A stretch of 64,000 bases of DNA, from NCBI GenBank assembly GCA_014529385.2, contig CM043942.1:55180647-55244646 (forward strand), read 5' to 3'. The notes beneath the pieces were generated by a model that was not told the origin of the DNA, searched no databases, and saw only the letters and a list, made by a program, of their open reading frames with translations. A program made the translations under genes and the position numbers. Position 1 is the stretch's first letter; the number at the start of each line of letters is the position of its first letter. Positions 34,308 through 45,234 of the stretch are shown here, one piece after another. This DNA is from Adiantum capillus-veneris. Its lineage: Eukaryota; Streptophyta; Polypodiopsida; Polypodiales; Pteridaceae.

Positions 34308-35520
34308 ATGGCATTTAATTTTCCGGAGTTTAATGGGAAATCAAATGAAAGTTCCAAAGCTTTCATTGAGAGAATGGATTTTGCTTGCCTTCTTGCTGAC
34401 AAAGCAAGACCTAGCGTTGGTGTTGCGAATCTTCTATTTCTGTTTGAAGGGAGATACTAGGGAATGGTTGGAAGGCTACGAAAAGGATCTAAAATCAGCC
34501 CAACCTCCTCAAGTTATGACTTATGAAATGGTAATGCATGCTTTTCTTACACACTTTCAACAGGTGGAAGACCCACAAAAGGTATGGCAGTCTATTCAAG
34601 GCTTAGTACAAGGTGAAGGCCAAACCATAGAAGACTTTGTCAAGGCATTCAATGCATTATGGACAAAGTGGTGTACATCTTTCGGGGCTAAAATTCCTCC
34701 AGCCATGTTGAAGAAGGACAGGTTTCTTGCAATTTTGAGGAGTAACCTACGCTTGAAGGTAGAGCTCAAGCAGCCAAGGACCTTTGAGGAGGTAGTTGAA
34801 ATTGCAAAGAATAAAGAGTGGAAAGCAGAGCGTCTTCATCAACTTGGAATCAATGTCGAGCCAAATCTTGAAGTGAAAGTGGTAGAGCAACCAAGGGTCC
34901 TCATCAAGGAGCCAGGTTATGTTCAACAAGCTTCTCATGATGTGAATGCCTTTCGCAAGGAGATGCAAGAGGTTGTCGGTCTTATGAAGAATCTTAGTGT
35001 GCATATGATGGGAGGTGGAAGAGGTCAAAGCTATGGATATGGACGTGGTTATGGAAGCAATGAGGGTTATACAGGTGGTAGAGGAAGAGGCATGGTTGGA
35101 AGAGGGGATATGTTTCAATGTTACAATTGTGGTGAATCGGGTCAAAAAAGCCCTCAATGTGACAAGCCAAAGAGAATGGGTGGTGACATGTTTCCTCTTT
35201 CTCCACAAATTCCTTCTCGAGCTCAAGATTATGGTATTGAGATTAAACGGGAAGCAGGACCAAGTGGATTGACAGCAGAAGAAAAGGGCAAAACAAAAGT
35301 GGTAAGCATAATCCGTTTGGAGAAGAAAGAGGATGATTTGGGAGCTATGGTCATGCCTGTAGGTAAGAGGGTTACAAGAGATCATGACATGAGTGATGCA
35401 AGTCCCAGCCATAAAAGAGGGAAACAGGTACAGGTAAAGAGAAGAAGAAGAGAAAGCCCAGGAAACATTACAATGCATCTGACTTTCCTTTGGGAGAAGG
35501 GCAACCAAATTATAGTTTAA
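34308..35520 (+). pseudogene. gag: gag of element G
   Basis: Starts at ATG 34308 (MAFNFPEFNGKSNESSKAF) shortly after the 5' LTR, in the frame that stops near 34460. An indel around 34440 moves the reading to the long frame with REWLEGYEKDLKS, VMHAFLTHFQQVEDPQKVWQ, GQTIEDFVKAFNALWTKW and FLAILRSNLRLKVELKQP, the gag capsid region. A Gly/Arg/Tyr-rich segment leads to the knuckle CYNCGESGQKSPQC, in which the zinc-binding His is Gln. A basic tail follows. An ATG within the LTR at 34228 opens the long frame by chance and is not the gag start. Confidence 0.88.
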
Positions 35521-35575
35521 GGGCAGATTTGGTGGGTAGAAAGGCTGATGTTACCTTTGGGCAACTCATGGAGAT

Positions 35576-36358
35576 GTGTCCCAAGTTAAAGAGGCAATGG
35601 AAGCACGTAGTCAACCCCATGAAGAAGGAGCCTACAAGGGGTCAGTGAGAGTCCTATCTTTGAATGAGCTACCTGATATATGCCCCACTATGGATGCATG
35701 GCATAAGAGGAAGTGCATTGGAGAGGCTTATATTGATGGAGGTGCACAGGTATGTGTTATTACTCAAGCTTGTGTATCAAAGTTGGGACTCAACATGGTG
35801 TAGAATTCAGGTTGTGTATCAAAGTTGGGACTCAACATGGTGAAGAATTCAGGTTTTTGCATAAAGCTTGCCAACCAATCAAGGGTGAGATGCTTGGGAG
35901 TTGTAAAGGACTTGGAGATGGATGTATTTGATGTTAAAGTGCTGGTCAATTGTCATGTTATGCCCGTAGGTATTGGTGCTTTCCCTCTCATCCTTGGAAG
36001 ACCATGGTTACAGGCAACCAAAGCTATACATGATTGGGGACATGGTACCATCACTCTCTACAATAGAAGGGGTGATAACAAGAAGTTTGACATGGCTAGC
36101 AAGAAATCTTTGGATGCTGATTTTGATGAGAAAAGTGATGAAGAAGAGTCCTCAAGTGAAGAAGAAGACAATGGGGATGATGGCAGTGAAGTGGAAGATA
36201 GCAGCGATAGTGATCTAGATGTTTCCTCCTTGTTTCTTGAAGAAGAGCATGATGAGAAACAAAGATTTATTGGCCTTATGGAGAATGAGGATATCTCTAG
36301 TCCTTATGAGCAAATTGAAGAGCTGATGCAACCCAAAGTTCAACCTAATGTCAAATAG
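35576..36358 (+). pseudogene. Protease region of element G, with a 42-bp tandem duplication
   Basis: One frame with a single internal TAG (35801). CIGEAYIDGGAQVCVITQACVSKLGL is the retropepsin active site in the form DGGA rather than DSGA. The second motif, GAFPLILGRPWLQA, lies 180 bp on. A very acidic Ser/Glu-rich segment follows (SDEEESSSEEEDNGDDGSE). The stop lies in the first of two 42-bp tandem copies (35770-35811 and 35812-35853); the second copy has AAG at that place. The frame joins directly to RT after the TAG at 36356. Confidence 0.88.
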
Positions 36359-36554
36359 GAGTTGATACAAGGTATGTTGTCTCCCGACTTGACTAGTCAT
36401 GAGAAGGGTGAGTACCTACATATGATACAACAATTTCCCCAATTATTCATCACTTCTTATGAGGAAATTAGAGGCTTTTATGGAGAGGGAATCCACATTC
36501 CAATCAAGGAAGGAGCTCATCCCATACGCCAAAAGATAAGGAGAATTGGGCACG
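36359..36554 (+). pseudogene. Start of reverse transcriptase of element G, cut by an insertion
   Basis: The frame of the protease continues after TAG 36356: MLSPDLTSHEKGEYLHMIQ, PQLFITSYEEIRGF and HIPIKEGAHPIRQKIRRIG, the segment that leads into every Gypsy RT. It breaks at GCACG (36550-36554), the target site of the 2.0-kb insertion, and resumes in frame at 38561 as GHDNVQLNALKEEVDKLLE. Confidence 0.9.
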
Positions 36555-38560
36555 TTGTCGAGAAATTTGTGGTCTTGCCAGGAAAGCACCGGGCTTATGG
36601 CTGTGAGAGTTTGTGAGAGAACTCAACAAAAACTATATGAAGGAGTTAAACCATAGATTCCATGAAGACTAGGGTTTGGAAAGAAGTACAATCAAAGAAG
36701 CCCACCCATTCTCTCTTGCACTCACACGCACAAAGAAAGAACACAAAAGAGAATGTCAAAATAACACAAAGATGAAAACATCAAGGCTATGGTCATATCG
36801 TATCATGGGTAATATGAAAGGGTTAATAGATGAGTTAATGGAATTCAATCTTGGCTGACCAAATATGCTACGAATTGTTCTTTGGAATTGTAGTTTTGTG
36901 TTTACCATAATATATATATTTTGTCTAGTGATTGGGATTAATTGTGTGTACAAATCCTCTTGGTTCAAAGCAAGATAACTACGCTTACGTCAAAAGAAAA
37001 GTTATAGTCTATGGGAGGTAGTATGATGGGATCCGGTGATAGAAGTATTTCATTGAGCCTTTCTGGGCCAAAGAGAAACACTATACGTTGTTGAAAGTGT
37101 ATTTTACGACTAATCCATACGTTAATTCTAATAGATCGTACAGAGTGAAAGCGATAGAAATTATCATCATGTGGGTTATTAATCTAGGATAGTATGTGAG
37201 AAATGTAGATATAAGAGAAGTGAAGAGATGAGAAGTTTCCCTCCCAAGCCCTATTCTTGCCTGTAGGCAATAAGGATACTGCGGGGAGAGATGTACCTGT
37301 AGCAAGGAGAACCTAAAATTTGTAGAGAGGATGAATTACTAAGAGTGAGAGAGATAGGTTTGGTTAAGGAGATGAGATTAGATATATATATATAATGGGT
37401 TAGAGATGAAAAAGAAAACAACAAGAAATCAAGAAAACATCAATGTAGAACACATCTTACTTGACAAACCCTTCGGCACCATTATTGATGGAGAGAGAAG
37501 AAGAGGGGAGAATTCAACTTTGATTGATACGCCAAGTCCACGCCCTTCTTTGATTAGAGTTGATCTGCCAAGGATAGCATACAAGGATGGCTAGTCTTCC
37601 TCTAGGAGAAAGTGTAGGCTTAGGCTTATGTTAATGGCTAAGTACAATTAGGCATTACTACTCACTCCCTCAAGAATTCCTCTCATCAATGGCTTGAATG
37701 CTTGAGTTCATTTTCAAGGAAGAAGAGGTCCCCTTTTATAGGTGAAGGGAATCCCCAAGGTTTTACACAAGAAGAGAGGAGCCAGTGTGAACAGGAAATG
37801 GAAAAGTTGAAAATGAGCTGTCCCTACATGATGTGGGCAGACTGGGGTCCAGTATTTTGATCATATATCCTCAACCGTGGCTCCAAATAAAAAAGTAAAA
37901 ATATGGGCAGAAAATGCAGCTCATTAGCTACGATTTGCATTTTAAAATCGTTTTCCAATTCAGATTGGAACCTTGTGTAAAAAATTCATCAAAATAGGGT
38001 CCATTTTTGGCAACAAAATTCTTCCTGTGGTCCCCTTAGCTTAGACATTCATTTGATTCCAAAGGACACCTCATGCCATATGAAAGCATGACATTGCTCC
38101 TTGACAAATTTTTGTAATCATGCTTGCAATAATGCATTAAAATAAGTGTATCTTTGAAATCATGCCACCTAGTGTCCCACTAGGATTTGATTCCCTCCTA
38201 GTAGCTATTTAAAAAGAAACATAAGAAAAATATGAAAAATACATAGAATATATATATATTGGAGTTTAACTTAGATATAGGGACAAACTAGGGTGTGAGA
38301 TGATAATGAGATAGTAGAAATAAAGAATCAATGTTTTTTGCCCCAAGTTAAACAGGCGGAGCTATTGATGCTTTTCCCATAGTATTTTCTGATGGTGGTA
38401 AAGTAAGAATAGGTTACCCTTGAGAAAAATAATAGGATGATATAGAAGGCTTATTATTATACCTAAATATGCATATGTACATTATAGGAAAGATAATTAT
38501 GTATCTAAAAAATTACAAGATAGATCTTGTAGCATGCGTTCCCACTATGTACGTTTCACA
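36555..38560. mobile_element. 2.0-kb insertion in the RT of element G, possibly a solo LTR
   Basis: Flanked by GCACG on both sides (36550-36554 and 38561-38565). Removing the insert plus one copy restores an uninterrupted RT reading frame. Ends read TTGTCGAGAAA and GTTTCACA; without the first T they are TG..CA, as in an LTR. No protein-coding region or internal repeats pairing as two LTRs were found. On the minus strand a TATAAAAGG sequence (about 37740-37732) is a possible promoter. A 5-bp duplication and single-unit structure fit a solo LTR of an element not otherwise in the window. A 5-bp site is unusual for most DNA transposons. Confidence 0.75.
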
Positions 38561-38565
38561 GCACG

Positions 38566-40418
38566 ACAACGTACAACTTAATGCTTTAAAGGAAGAGGTA
38601 GACAAGCTTCTTGAAGCAGGTTTCATATGTCCTATGAGCACTGCAGAATGGGTGAGTCCTGTTGTTGTCACACCCAAGAAGGATGGAAATTGGAGGATAT
38701 GTGTTGATTTTAAGCCTCTAAACGCAGCCATGAAGAGGGATCCATACCCTCTTCCTTTCATAGATGACATACTTGATTATTTTGCAGGGCATGAGAGGTA
38801 TAGCATATGTGATGGATTCTCTGGATATTTTCAGCTCACCTTGGCTTTAGAAGATCGAAATAAGACCACAATTATCATGCCATGGTGATGCTTTTGTTAT
38901 TGTGTGCTTCCTTTTGGTCTTATGAATGGCTGTGCGTGGTATCAAAAGCACGTCAACAAGGTGTTCTCTCCTTTTCTTGGCAAGTTTGTGAAGGATCTTA
39001 TTGATGACTTTTGTGTTTATAGCTCTAGAAAGGATCATTGTGCAAAGCTTGGGATGGCATTGAAGCAATATGATGAAAGTGGAGGTCAACTCAACCCAAA
39101 GAAGTGTCATCTTGCTCAACCAAGAGTGATGTTTTTGGGGCATATGATCTCAGAGAATGGGATTGAAGCGGATCTTGACAAAGTGAAGGCTTTGGTGCTC
39201 CTCCCATCACCTAAAGATACAAAAAAACTTTTTATTTTTATTCAAAAGGTGAAGTATATGGCAAGGTTCATTCCTTTGTCCTCTCAACTTCTTTATCCTC
39301 TACAACAAGTAGCGAGGTTGGATCCTCTACAATGGACAAATGAATGTGAAGAGGTTTTTCAAGGTATCAAAGAGGTTCTTGGTTCTCTTCCTGCTATGCA
39401 AGCTCCTAATTGGGATAAGGATTTTTATGTGAATCCATCAGTAGGTGAGGATGCTATTGGAGCTATGCTTCTTCAACGAGGTAAAAACTCCCACTACATG
39501 AAGCCTATCTATTGTGCTAGCAGGGTGAAGCTAGAGGTGGAAAGAGGCTATACTGAGGTGGAGCTCATTATGGTAAGCGTGATTTATGCATGTAGAAGGT
39601 TTAGGCACTACCTTCTCCCTAAACCATTCACATTCCTCACTAGCTACACTCTTCTACCTCAATTGGTGAATAGCCCTACTTTGTCAAAGAGGCTCATGAA
39701 GTGGATTATGGAGCTACAGGAATTCCAATTCTCTTTTCTTGTTGAGGAAAGTACAAGGGCTACATTGGCTGATTTGTTTACCTATAAGGAAATCCCTCTT
39801 CTTCTTAAGGAGGATGCAATGAAGAAGCAACACATGGAAGCTCCTGACATGGACAATGCCTATCTATTGTTTTTTGATGGCTCTTACAGGAAAGCGCATG
39901 ATGAAGCTTCAGGAGGTGTGGTAATCTATGATCCTCAAGGTGCTTTGGTAACTAAAAGGATTTTGAAGCTTACCGCACAAAGCAACAATGAAGCTGAGTA
40001 TGCTACTTTGGAGAAAGGTCTCAACCTTTGCCTTGAGCTTGGCATCCGTCGTGTGAGGGTAAGAGGTGATGCTCTTTTGGTGGTTAAGCAAGTACTTGGG
40101 GTGTGGCAAAGTAAGAATCCAAGGCTGAAAAATATGTGTTTTCAAGTGAAGAATATGCTTAAGCATTTTGAACCTTGGAGCTTAAGGCATGTGGACTGGT
40201 CTCAAAATGAAGAAGCACATGGTGCAGCGCAAGCTTCAATTGGGCATTTGTATGTAATAAGGGATGATTCTCCTCTTTATTTGGGAAGGGAAGCTTTAGA
40301 GAGGGAGGAAGAGTTTCTACAAATCGGTATGCTTCCATCAGAGTTGGAGAAGCCAAAAACGTACGCCTTCCTACGTCGTGCCAAAAGGTATGCGCTACTT
40401 GTGATGCCTTGTATATGA
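38566..40418 (+). pseudogene. RT, Gypsy RNase H and second RNase H of element G
   Basis: One frame with a single TGA (38886). RT motifs: AGFICPMSTAEWVSPVVVT, NWRICVDFKPLNAAMKRDPY, YSICDGFSGYFQL with the first catalytic D, CVLPFGLMN, and DLIDDFCVYS, the YxDD box as I-D-D, then LGHMISENGIEADLDKV. The Gypsy RNase H covers about 39400-39780 (DKDFYVNPSVGEDAIGAML; EVERGYTEVELIMVSVIYA). The second RNase H follows at 39855-40235. The frame ends at TGA 40416, and integrase sequence continues in other frames. Apart from the TGA this part is well preserved. Confidence 0.93.
39855..40235 (+). other. Second, archaeal-type RNase H domain (Tat hallmark)
   Basis: LLFFDGSYRK carries the first catalytic D, SNNEAEYATLEKGL the E, and RVRGDALLVVKQVLGVWQ the second D. 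The usual last motif N-x-E-A-D-x-L-A reads NEEAHGAAQ, so the fourth acidic residue is His. Domains of this type are found duplicated next to the ancestral RNase H in plant Tat elements. The His change probably marks decay of this copy. Confidence 0.85.
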
Positions 40419-40429
40419 AGGGGGCTGAT

Positions 40430-41616
40430 CTTGTGATGAGAAAAGTGCCTTGGAAAGAGTAAATTTACAAAATTTTAGAGGATAATCATGAGGGTTCTTG
40501 TGGTGGTCACTTTGCTTCAAAGATCACTTTGCAAAAAGTCTTGCAATAAGGTTATGTGTGGCCAAGTGTTCAACGTGATGTTCATCATTGATGCAAGTCT
40601 TGTAAAGAGTGTCAAAGCATGGAAAATAGGGTTCTCAAATCATAAATTAGAGGCACCATTGTGGCTTATGATGTGTTTGAGATGTGTTTGAGAAGTGGGG
40701 TATTGATACAATAGGTCCTCTACCTATGACAGCTAGAGGCAAATGTTACATACTTACTGCTGTTGATTATCTATCCAGGTGGGCCGAAGCCAAAGCTGTT
40801 AAGCACATCACGAGTAAAGATGTTTCCTTATTTATATCTGAAGATATTTTTTGCAAATTTGGTATGCCATTGGAGTTACTTTCTGACAAGGGTCCAGGTT
40901 TCAGGGGAGAGTTGGTGGATTATCTATGTGAGAAGCTTCATGTGCATCACAGGTTTACTACTCCATATTATCCCCAATGCAATGGCATGAATGAAAGGTT
41001 TAATGGAGAGCTCATAAGGATGCTTACAAAGATGACAAGAAACAATGTGAAGACTTGGGATTTAGAGCTACCTTGTGCTCTATGGGCTTACAGGACTGCC
41101 ATCAAATCAAGTACTGGTTTTTCTCCCTTCCATCTAGTTTTTGCCAAAGAGGCTTTACTTCCTATTGAGGTGGAGATACCAGCCTTGAAGATGATGATAA
41201 AGCTTGAAGAAGAGCCCAATGATAAATTCAAGGAAAGACTTTTATATTTGCAATGTGTACAATTGGATAGGGTGTTAGCTTTTGAGCATTATGAGCAGGT
41301 CTTGAAGAAGAATCAAGCAAAGGCAAATGAGAAGGTAAAGGACAAGGACATCAAGAAGGGTGACATGGTGCTTCGTTAAAATAGTAAGCTTGATAGAAAT
41401 TTTCAAAAGAAATTTCAAATCAAGTGGCAAGGTCCTTTCTTGGTCTTAAACGGGTTTCCAAATGGCACATATCAGCTTGCTGACTTGGATGGTACCCCGC
41501 ATAAAGCACGTGTGAATGGCTACAGGTTGAAGAAGTATATTGCAAGGTTGATGACTGTGATTGAGGATGAGCCTTCTTTTGAAGCATTTTCTGATCATGT
41601 TTCTAATGATAGATAA
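40430..41616 (+). pseudogene. Integrase of element G
   Basis: The zinc-binding HHCC region is broken by stops (40470-40640: NHEGSCGGHFASK..CKSCKECQS). The core is open from 40684: KWGIDTIGPLPMTARGKCY with the first D, PLELLSDKGPGFRGELVDY with the second D, and PQCNGMNERFNGEL with the E. Then comes ALWAYRTAIKSSTGFSPF. After TAA 41377 the C-terminal module continues (FQIKWQGPFLVLNGFPNGTYQL, the GPF/Y motif). No chromodomain was seen, as expected for Tat. Stops and a frame change in the N-terminal part disable it. Confidence 0.9.
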
Positions 41617-41701
41617 AGTGAAGACTCCCTCATGTGGTTTACAAGATCTCTTTTGTGCTGCTGACCATGAATGATCTAGCAGGATGGGGTGTGGCAAACT
41701 A

Positions 41702-42574
41702 TGTTGGGCGCATTTTTGACACCCCGTTTTTTGTAAATTTGTACATATGGACATGACGCCCGATGTCAAAAGTGCGTGTGGGATTTCTTTTTGTGGGTTT
41801 TTTAGCTTGCTTTAGCAAGTACATGTACATGCACTACAAGTCGCTAGTCTAGTGACATCTGTCGGGCTACTATAAGTGCCCGGGAGTGAGTTTTTTGAAG
41901 TGAGCCTTGTATATAACTAAAACTCATGTACAAAATTAAAAAAATCTCAGCCAAACATCAGAAATTTTCAGGTTTTAGCTCGTTGTATCTCCTTGGTGCT
42001 CTTGGATGCAGTTTTTTGCCCCGACTAGCCTTCTCTACGTGTAGTCGTGTTCGGACAGCTTTCTGTTCGCATCAATTTTGCTCATGGAGGCATATGGAAT
42101 CAATTTTGGTTATCTTCAGCTTTCTCTCCAGTCATTTTTCAATATTTTTTTCAAGCTTTAAAGTGCCCCAATTGGAGTTGTTCTCTTCAAGTTACGACTA
42201 GTTCTCTGCAGGGTTATGGCTATGGCAGCCTAGTGGCAAATTGTGTGTAGACAGATTCGGAGGGCATGTATCTACGAATTGTGGAATTGATGTTGAAGTT
42301 ATGGGTTTGTGATGTTTGATTGTGAAAGGAGAGTCTCTCGTCTTCATCTACATTGGTCGGCGTGTGCTGTAAATCCATGCTTTGACAGTGTTTTGCTCCT
42401 ATGTGACATAGTCTCTTGGGTGGGCGACGGCTAGTAAATTCCCAAGGGTCTACTCCTATTGGACTGGTGGTGTTTCAAAAATATTTTTCAAAGCTTTTGG
42501 TGTCTTGTAGCTCTCTTTCAACGCTCTTGGGTGACATCACTATAGAGGTGTTTCAGTTTGCTTGTTTCCCAACA
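41702..42574 (+). repeat. 3' LTR of element G
   Basis: 873 bp, TGTTGGGCG..CCCAACA, followed by ACGT (42575-42578) and the continuation of element F. It lacks the MITE present in the 5' LTR, so the MITE arrived after G inserted. Confidence 0.95.
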
Positions 42575-44017
42575 ACGTCTTCTTATCTACATGCCAACTG
42601 TGGTAGTATTGCTCATGTTTTTGAAGTCTTTTTTGAAGAGTTCTATGATGGAGAGTGGCTTATGATTGGCCGCTTCCTAAGTACTCTCACTAGACAAGAA
42701 CGATGGAGTGATCAAGAATTCAGGAAGATCATGAAAAAGGCCTATTACTATTTCCTGAAAGACGGACATTTATGGAAGCAACCGAAGCGCCCAGGAGGGG
42801 TACCACAACGAATTATTTGCGACAAAGCGACCCAACAGCAGGTGATTAAAGAGTTTCATGAAAGTATATGGGCTGGACACAGAGGAGCCTGGGCAACCTT
42901 TGTCAAAATTAAATACCGATATTGGTGGAAAGGTATGTACAAAGATGTGGTTCAATTTGTGGAATCATGCTTAATATGTCAACAGTACTCTAATGTGCGA
43001 CATAGAGATGGGTTGCATCCCACCTATCCACTAGCTATGCACTACAAGTGGGTGGTGAAACTTATTACGATGCTAGTAGGAGTGTGGCAGATGAGATATA
43101 TTGTTCTTGCCAGGGAAGATCTTACAAACCAGGTTGAAGGCAGAGCTTTGCGTACCAAAGCTACCAGTTTAGTATGCAAGTTCTTGCTTAAAGATGTTAT
43201 CTCTAGGTATGGATGTGTTGGCAGAATTACTGCAGATAGAGGAGAGCTAGATGCAGATGAAGCTCGAGAGTTTTTTGCTCGTATGGGCATTAAACTCGCC
43301 CTCACCACAGCATATAATCCAGAAGGTAACGGGAAGAGTGAAAGAGGACATCCGCCTATTGTTAAATCTTTAGCAAAGGCATGTGAAGGACATATTGGTG
43401 ATTGGCCTAAACTCTTGCCATTTGCTTTGTGGGCTGATCGCACTACTCACAGTTCAATTACAAGATTTATGCCATTCAAAGTAATGTATGGGAATAAACC
43501 CATTATGCCTACAGAGGAAGCACTTACAACTTGGACCATAATGCCATGGGAAGAAGGTATGTCTACTGAAGACTTGCTTGCTCTACGTATTCGGCAGCTG
43601 GAGAGGCGTCGAGAGGATATTGAGCAGGCTAAAGAGAAGCTTAAGGAGGCAAGATTGAAGAACAAGGCAGCCGTTGATGGAAAGCATAGACTACGACCAC
43701 ATGCTATCAAGGAAGGTGACTGGGTACTTGTTTATGACAGTAGCTTGGAGAACCAATACTCTGCTATGCGGAAAATGGTGAAAAGGTGGTTTGGACCATA
43801 TGTGGTGCAACATGTTTTTGATAATGCGACATATCAATTATGTGAACCAGATGGTACTATGGTTAAAGTGCCTATAGCAGGAAAAAGAATCAAGTTGTTC
43901 AAGAAGCGAGAAGGCGAGATTGTTCTTGAATATTCTCATTTAGATCCACCTCCAGAGGATCATGTTATGTATACATCATATGATATATCTGATGATGATT
44001 TTAATGAAGCTGATTAA
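42575..44017 (+). pseudogene. Integrase of element F
   Basis: Open frame continuing the RNase H end after element G. The zinc module HHCC is present (EFHESIWAGHRG and SCLICQQY). The core reads HYKWVVKLITMLVGVWQMRY, where the first catalytic Asp (usually V-D) is Lys, then VGRITADRGELDADEAREF with the second D and PEGNGKSERGHPPIV with the E. The C-terminal part has RWFGPYVVQHVFDNATYQL (GPY/F motif) and a basic tail. The upstream ATG at 42416 lies in the LTR of G, so it is not a real start. With the D-to-K change the enzyme would be inactive even though the frame is open. Confidence 0.92.
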
Positions 44018-44052
44018 GTGCAATTGGCACAGACCGGAGGCTGTGCAGGTTC

Positions 44053-44064
44053 AGAGGGGGTGAA
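44053..44064 (+). promoter_or_regulatory. 3' polypurine tract (element F)
   Basis: AGAGGGGGTGAA directly before the 3' LTR start TGTCATGC at 44065. Confidence 0.8.
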
Positions 44065-45234
44065 TGTCATGCAGCTCCGATCACATGCAAAGAAAGATGC
44101 TAGAAAAATGCACATTAAGTTTGTTTGAAGCTTATATGTTTAATGAACAGTGGTTAAGGGTTGGTTGCAGGTCGAGTTCAATGCTGAATGTATGTTAAAT
44201 GCGGCTGAAAGGTCCAAAACATGCCTTAATGATGCTAAAAAGTGTTATGCTTGAAGTGAACATGGATGGGGTATTGTGCTCTAAAATTGTAGTGCTCCAT
44301 GTGCTCTACTGGACTGTCTTTACGGCTCGTCGATTGGAGCTACGATGAAGAAGTTATGGCAGTTTAAAGTTCAAGTCGATTGCAGATCCGTGCCAGATTG
44401 GGCAACAGCAGCTGACGGAATAAAAATGAAATGAATGCATCGGGATGAAGTGCTCACTTTGTGGAGGACCCATTAGCGATGTCGCTAATGGGTGCCTAGC
44501 TAAATTTAGCAAGAGGGGACATGCATCCATAAAAAGAACAAATGTGTGGTTTGTTGGGATTTTTTCACCTCATCATCGGAAGGGCCCCTCCTCCTCCTCC
44601 TAAGCTTCATACCCTTAAGCTCTTGATAATCCCGAAGCACCTAATCTCCTCCTCATAAGCGGGGATATTCTTAAGCTTCTCCTCCGAATCTTCAAGCTTG
44701 CTTAATCCTCGTAAGCTTAAAGCCCTTCATAAGCCATAATCCAAAGCTCTTAAGCTATCAAGAGCGGAGTTAACCCTCAAGCTTAAGTTTTTTTTAAACC
44801 TCTCTTAATCTAATCTATCACCATAAGCTAAGCCTAATCGAGTTTCTATCTCCTAAACCGAGCCTAATCTTCTAAGCTTTCATTACCCGAGTCATAAGCT
44901 GTCTTAAACCTTCCCCAAGCCTCATTAGCCATTCGAAATCTGCTCGAAGCTTATTAACCATTCGAATCGAGGAGCAAAAGGCAAAGTAAGCAGAATTTCA
45001 TCAATTTCTTGTTTAAGCACCTGATTTAAGCCAGTTTTTCCTTGTAAGAGCATTTAAGCTTCCATTAGGGATTGATTAATCATGGATTCTGTCGATTAAC
45101 TAGAAATTAGACGGACTGCTTGTTTTGAATACTGTTGTCGGTAATTGCATCTGCTACACCTTGTTTCCTGCACCTCTCATAGCCAAGGACCCGGTGCCTT
45201 CCCGGCTCACCTTTCGCACAATTATCCCCCGACA
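44065..45234 (+). repeat. 3' LTR of element F
   Basis: 1170 bp, collinear with 27459-28615, with small indels such as an extra CTCCTC triplet run and a single-base change in the central palindrome (44468-44493). It ends CCCCGACA, after which the coiled-coil gene of element E resumes. Confidence 0.93.

Larger units (their letters stand above)
33087..42574 (+). mobile_element. Element G: Tat-lineage Ty3/Gypsy retrotransposon with two RNase H domains
   Basis: LTRs 33087-34243 and 41702-42574 (TGTTGGGCG..CCCAACA), flanked by the 4-bp duplication ACGT (33083-33086 and 42575-42578). Order: gag, protease, RT, Gypsy RNase H, second (archaeal-type) RNase H, integrase. A second RNase H between the first one and integrase is the hallmark of the plant Tat lineage. 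It is inserted in the RNase H-integrase junction of element F. Two younger insertions lie inside: a small inverted-repeat element in the 5' LTR and a 2.0-kb insertion in the RT. Coding parts carry few stops, so it is younger than F, E and B appear to be. Confidence 0.93.
27459..45234 (+). mobile_element. Element F: Ty3/Gypsy retrotransposon, interrupted by element G
   Basis: LTRs 27459-28615 and 44065-45234 (TGTCG..CGACA). Gag, protease, reverse transcriptase and RNase H lie in order at 28670-33086. The integrase resumes at 42575 after element G. Integrase downstream of RNase H places it in Ty3/Gypsy. It is inserted inside the coiled-coil gene of element E. The protein style (for example DLYSGYDQFQL, a GKWP segment near the protease, and an NFGRGGM motif after the knuckle) marks a Gypsy lineage distinct from Tat and chromoviruses that I associate with seed-free plants. 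Frameshifts and stops make the copy dead. Confidence 0.92.

Noticed and set aside
34747-35508. 253-codon minus-strand frame
   Set aside because: It is the antisense shadow of the gag of element G. It has no start context or protein similarity and is rich in Ser/Thr/His from reverse reading.
42416-42574. N-terminal extension of the F integrase from ATG 42416
   Set aside because: This part is the 3' LTR of element G. The reading into integrase is a chance fusion across the insertion border.
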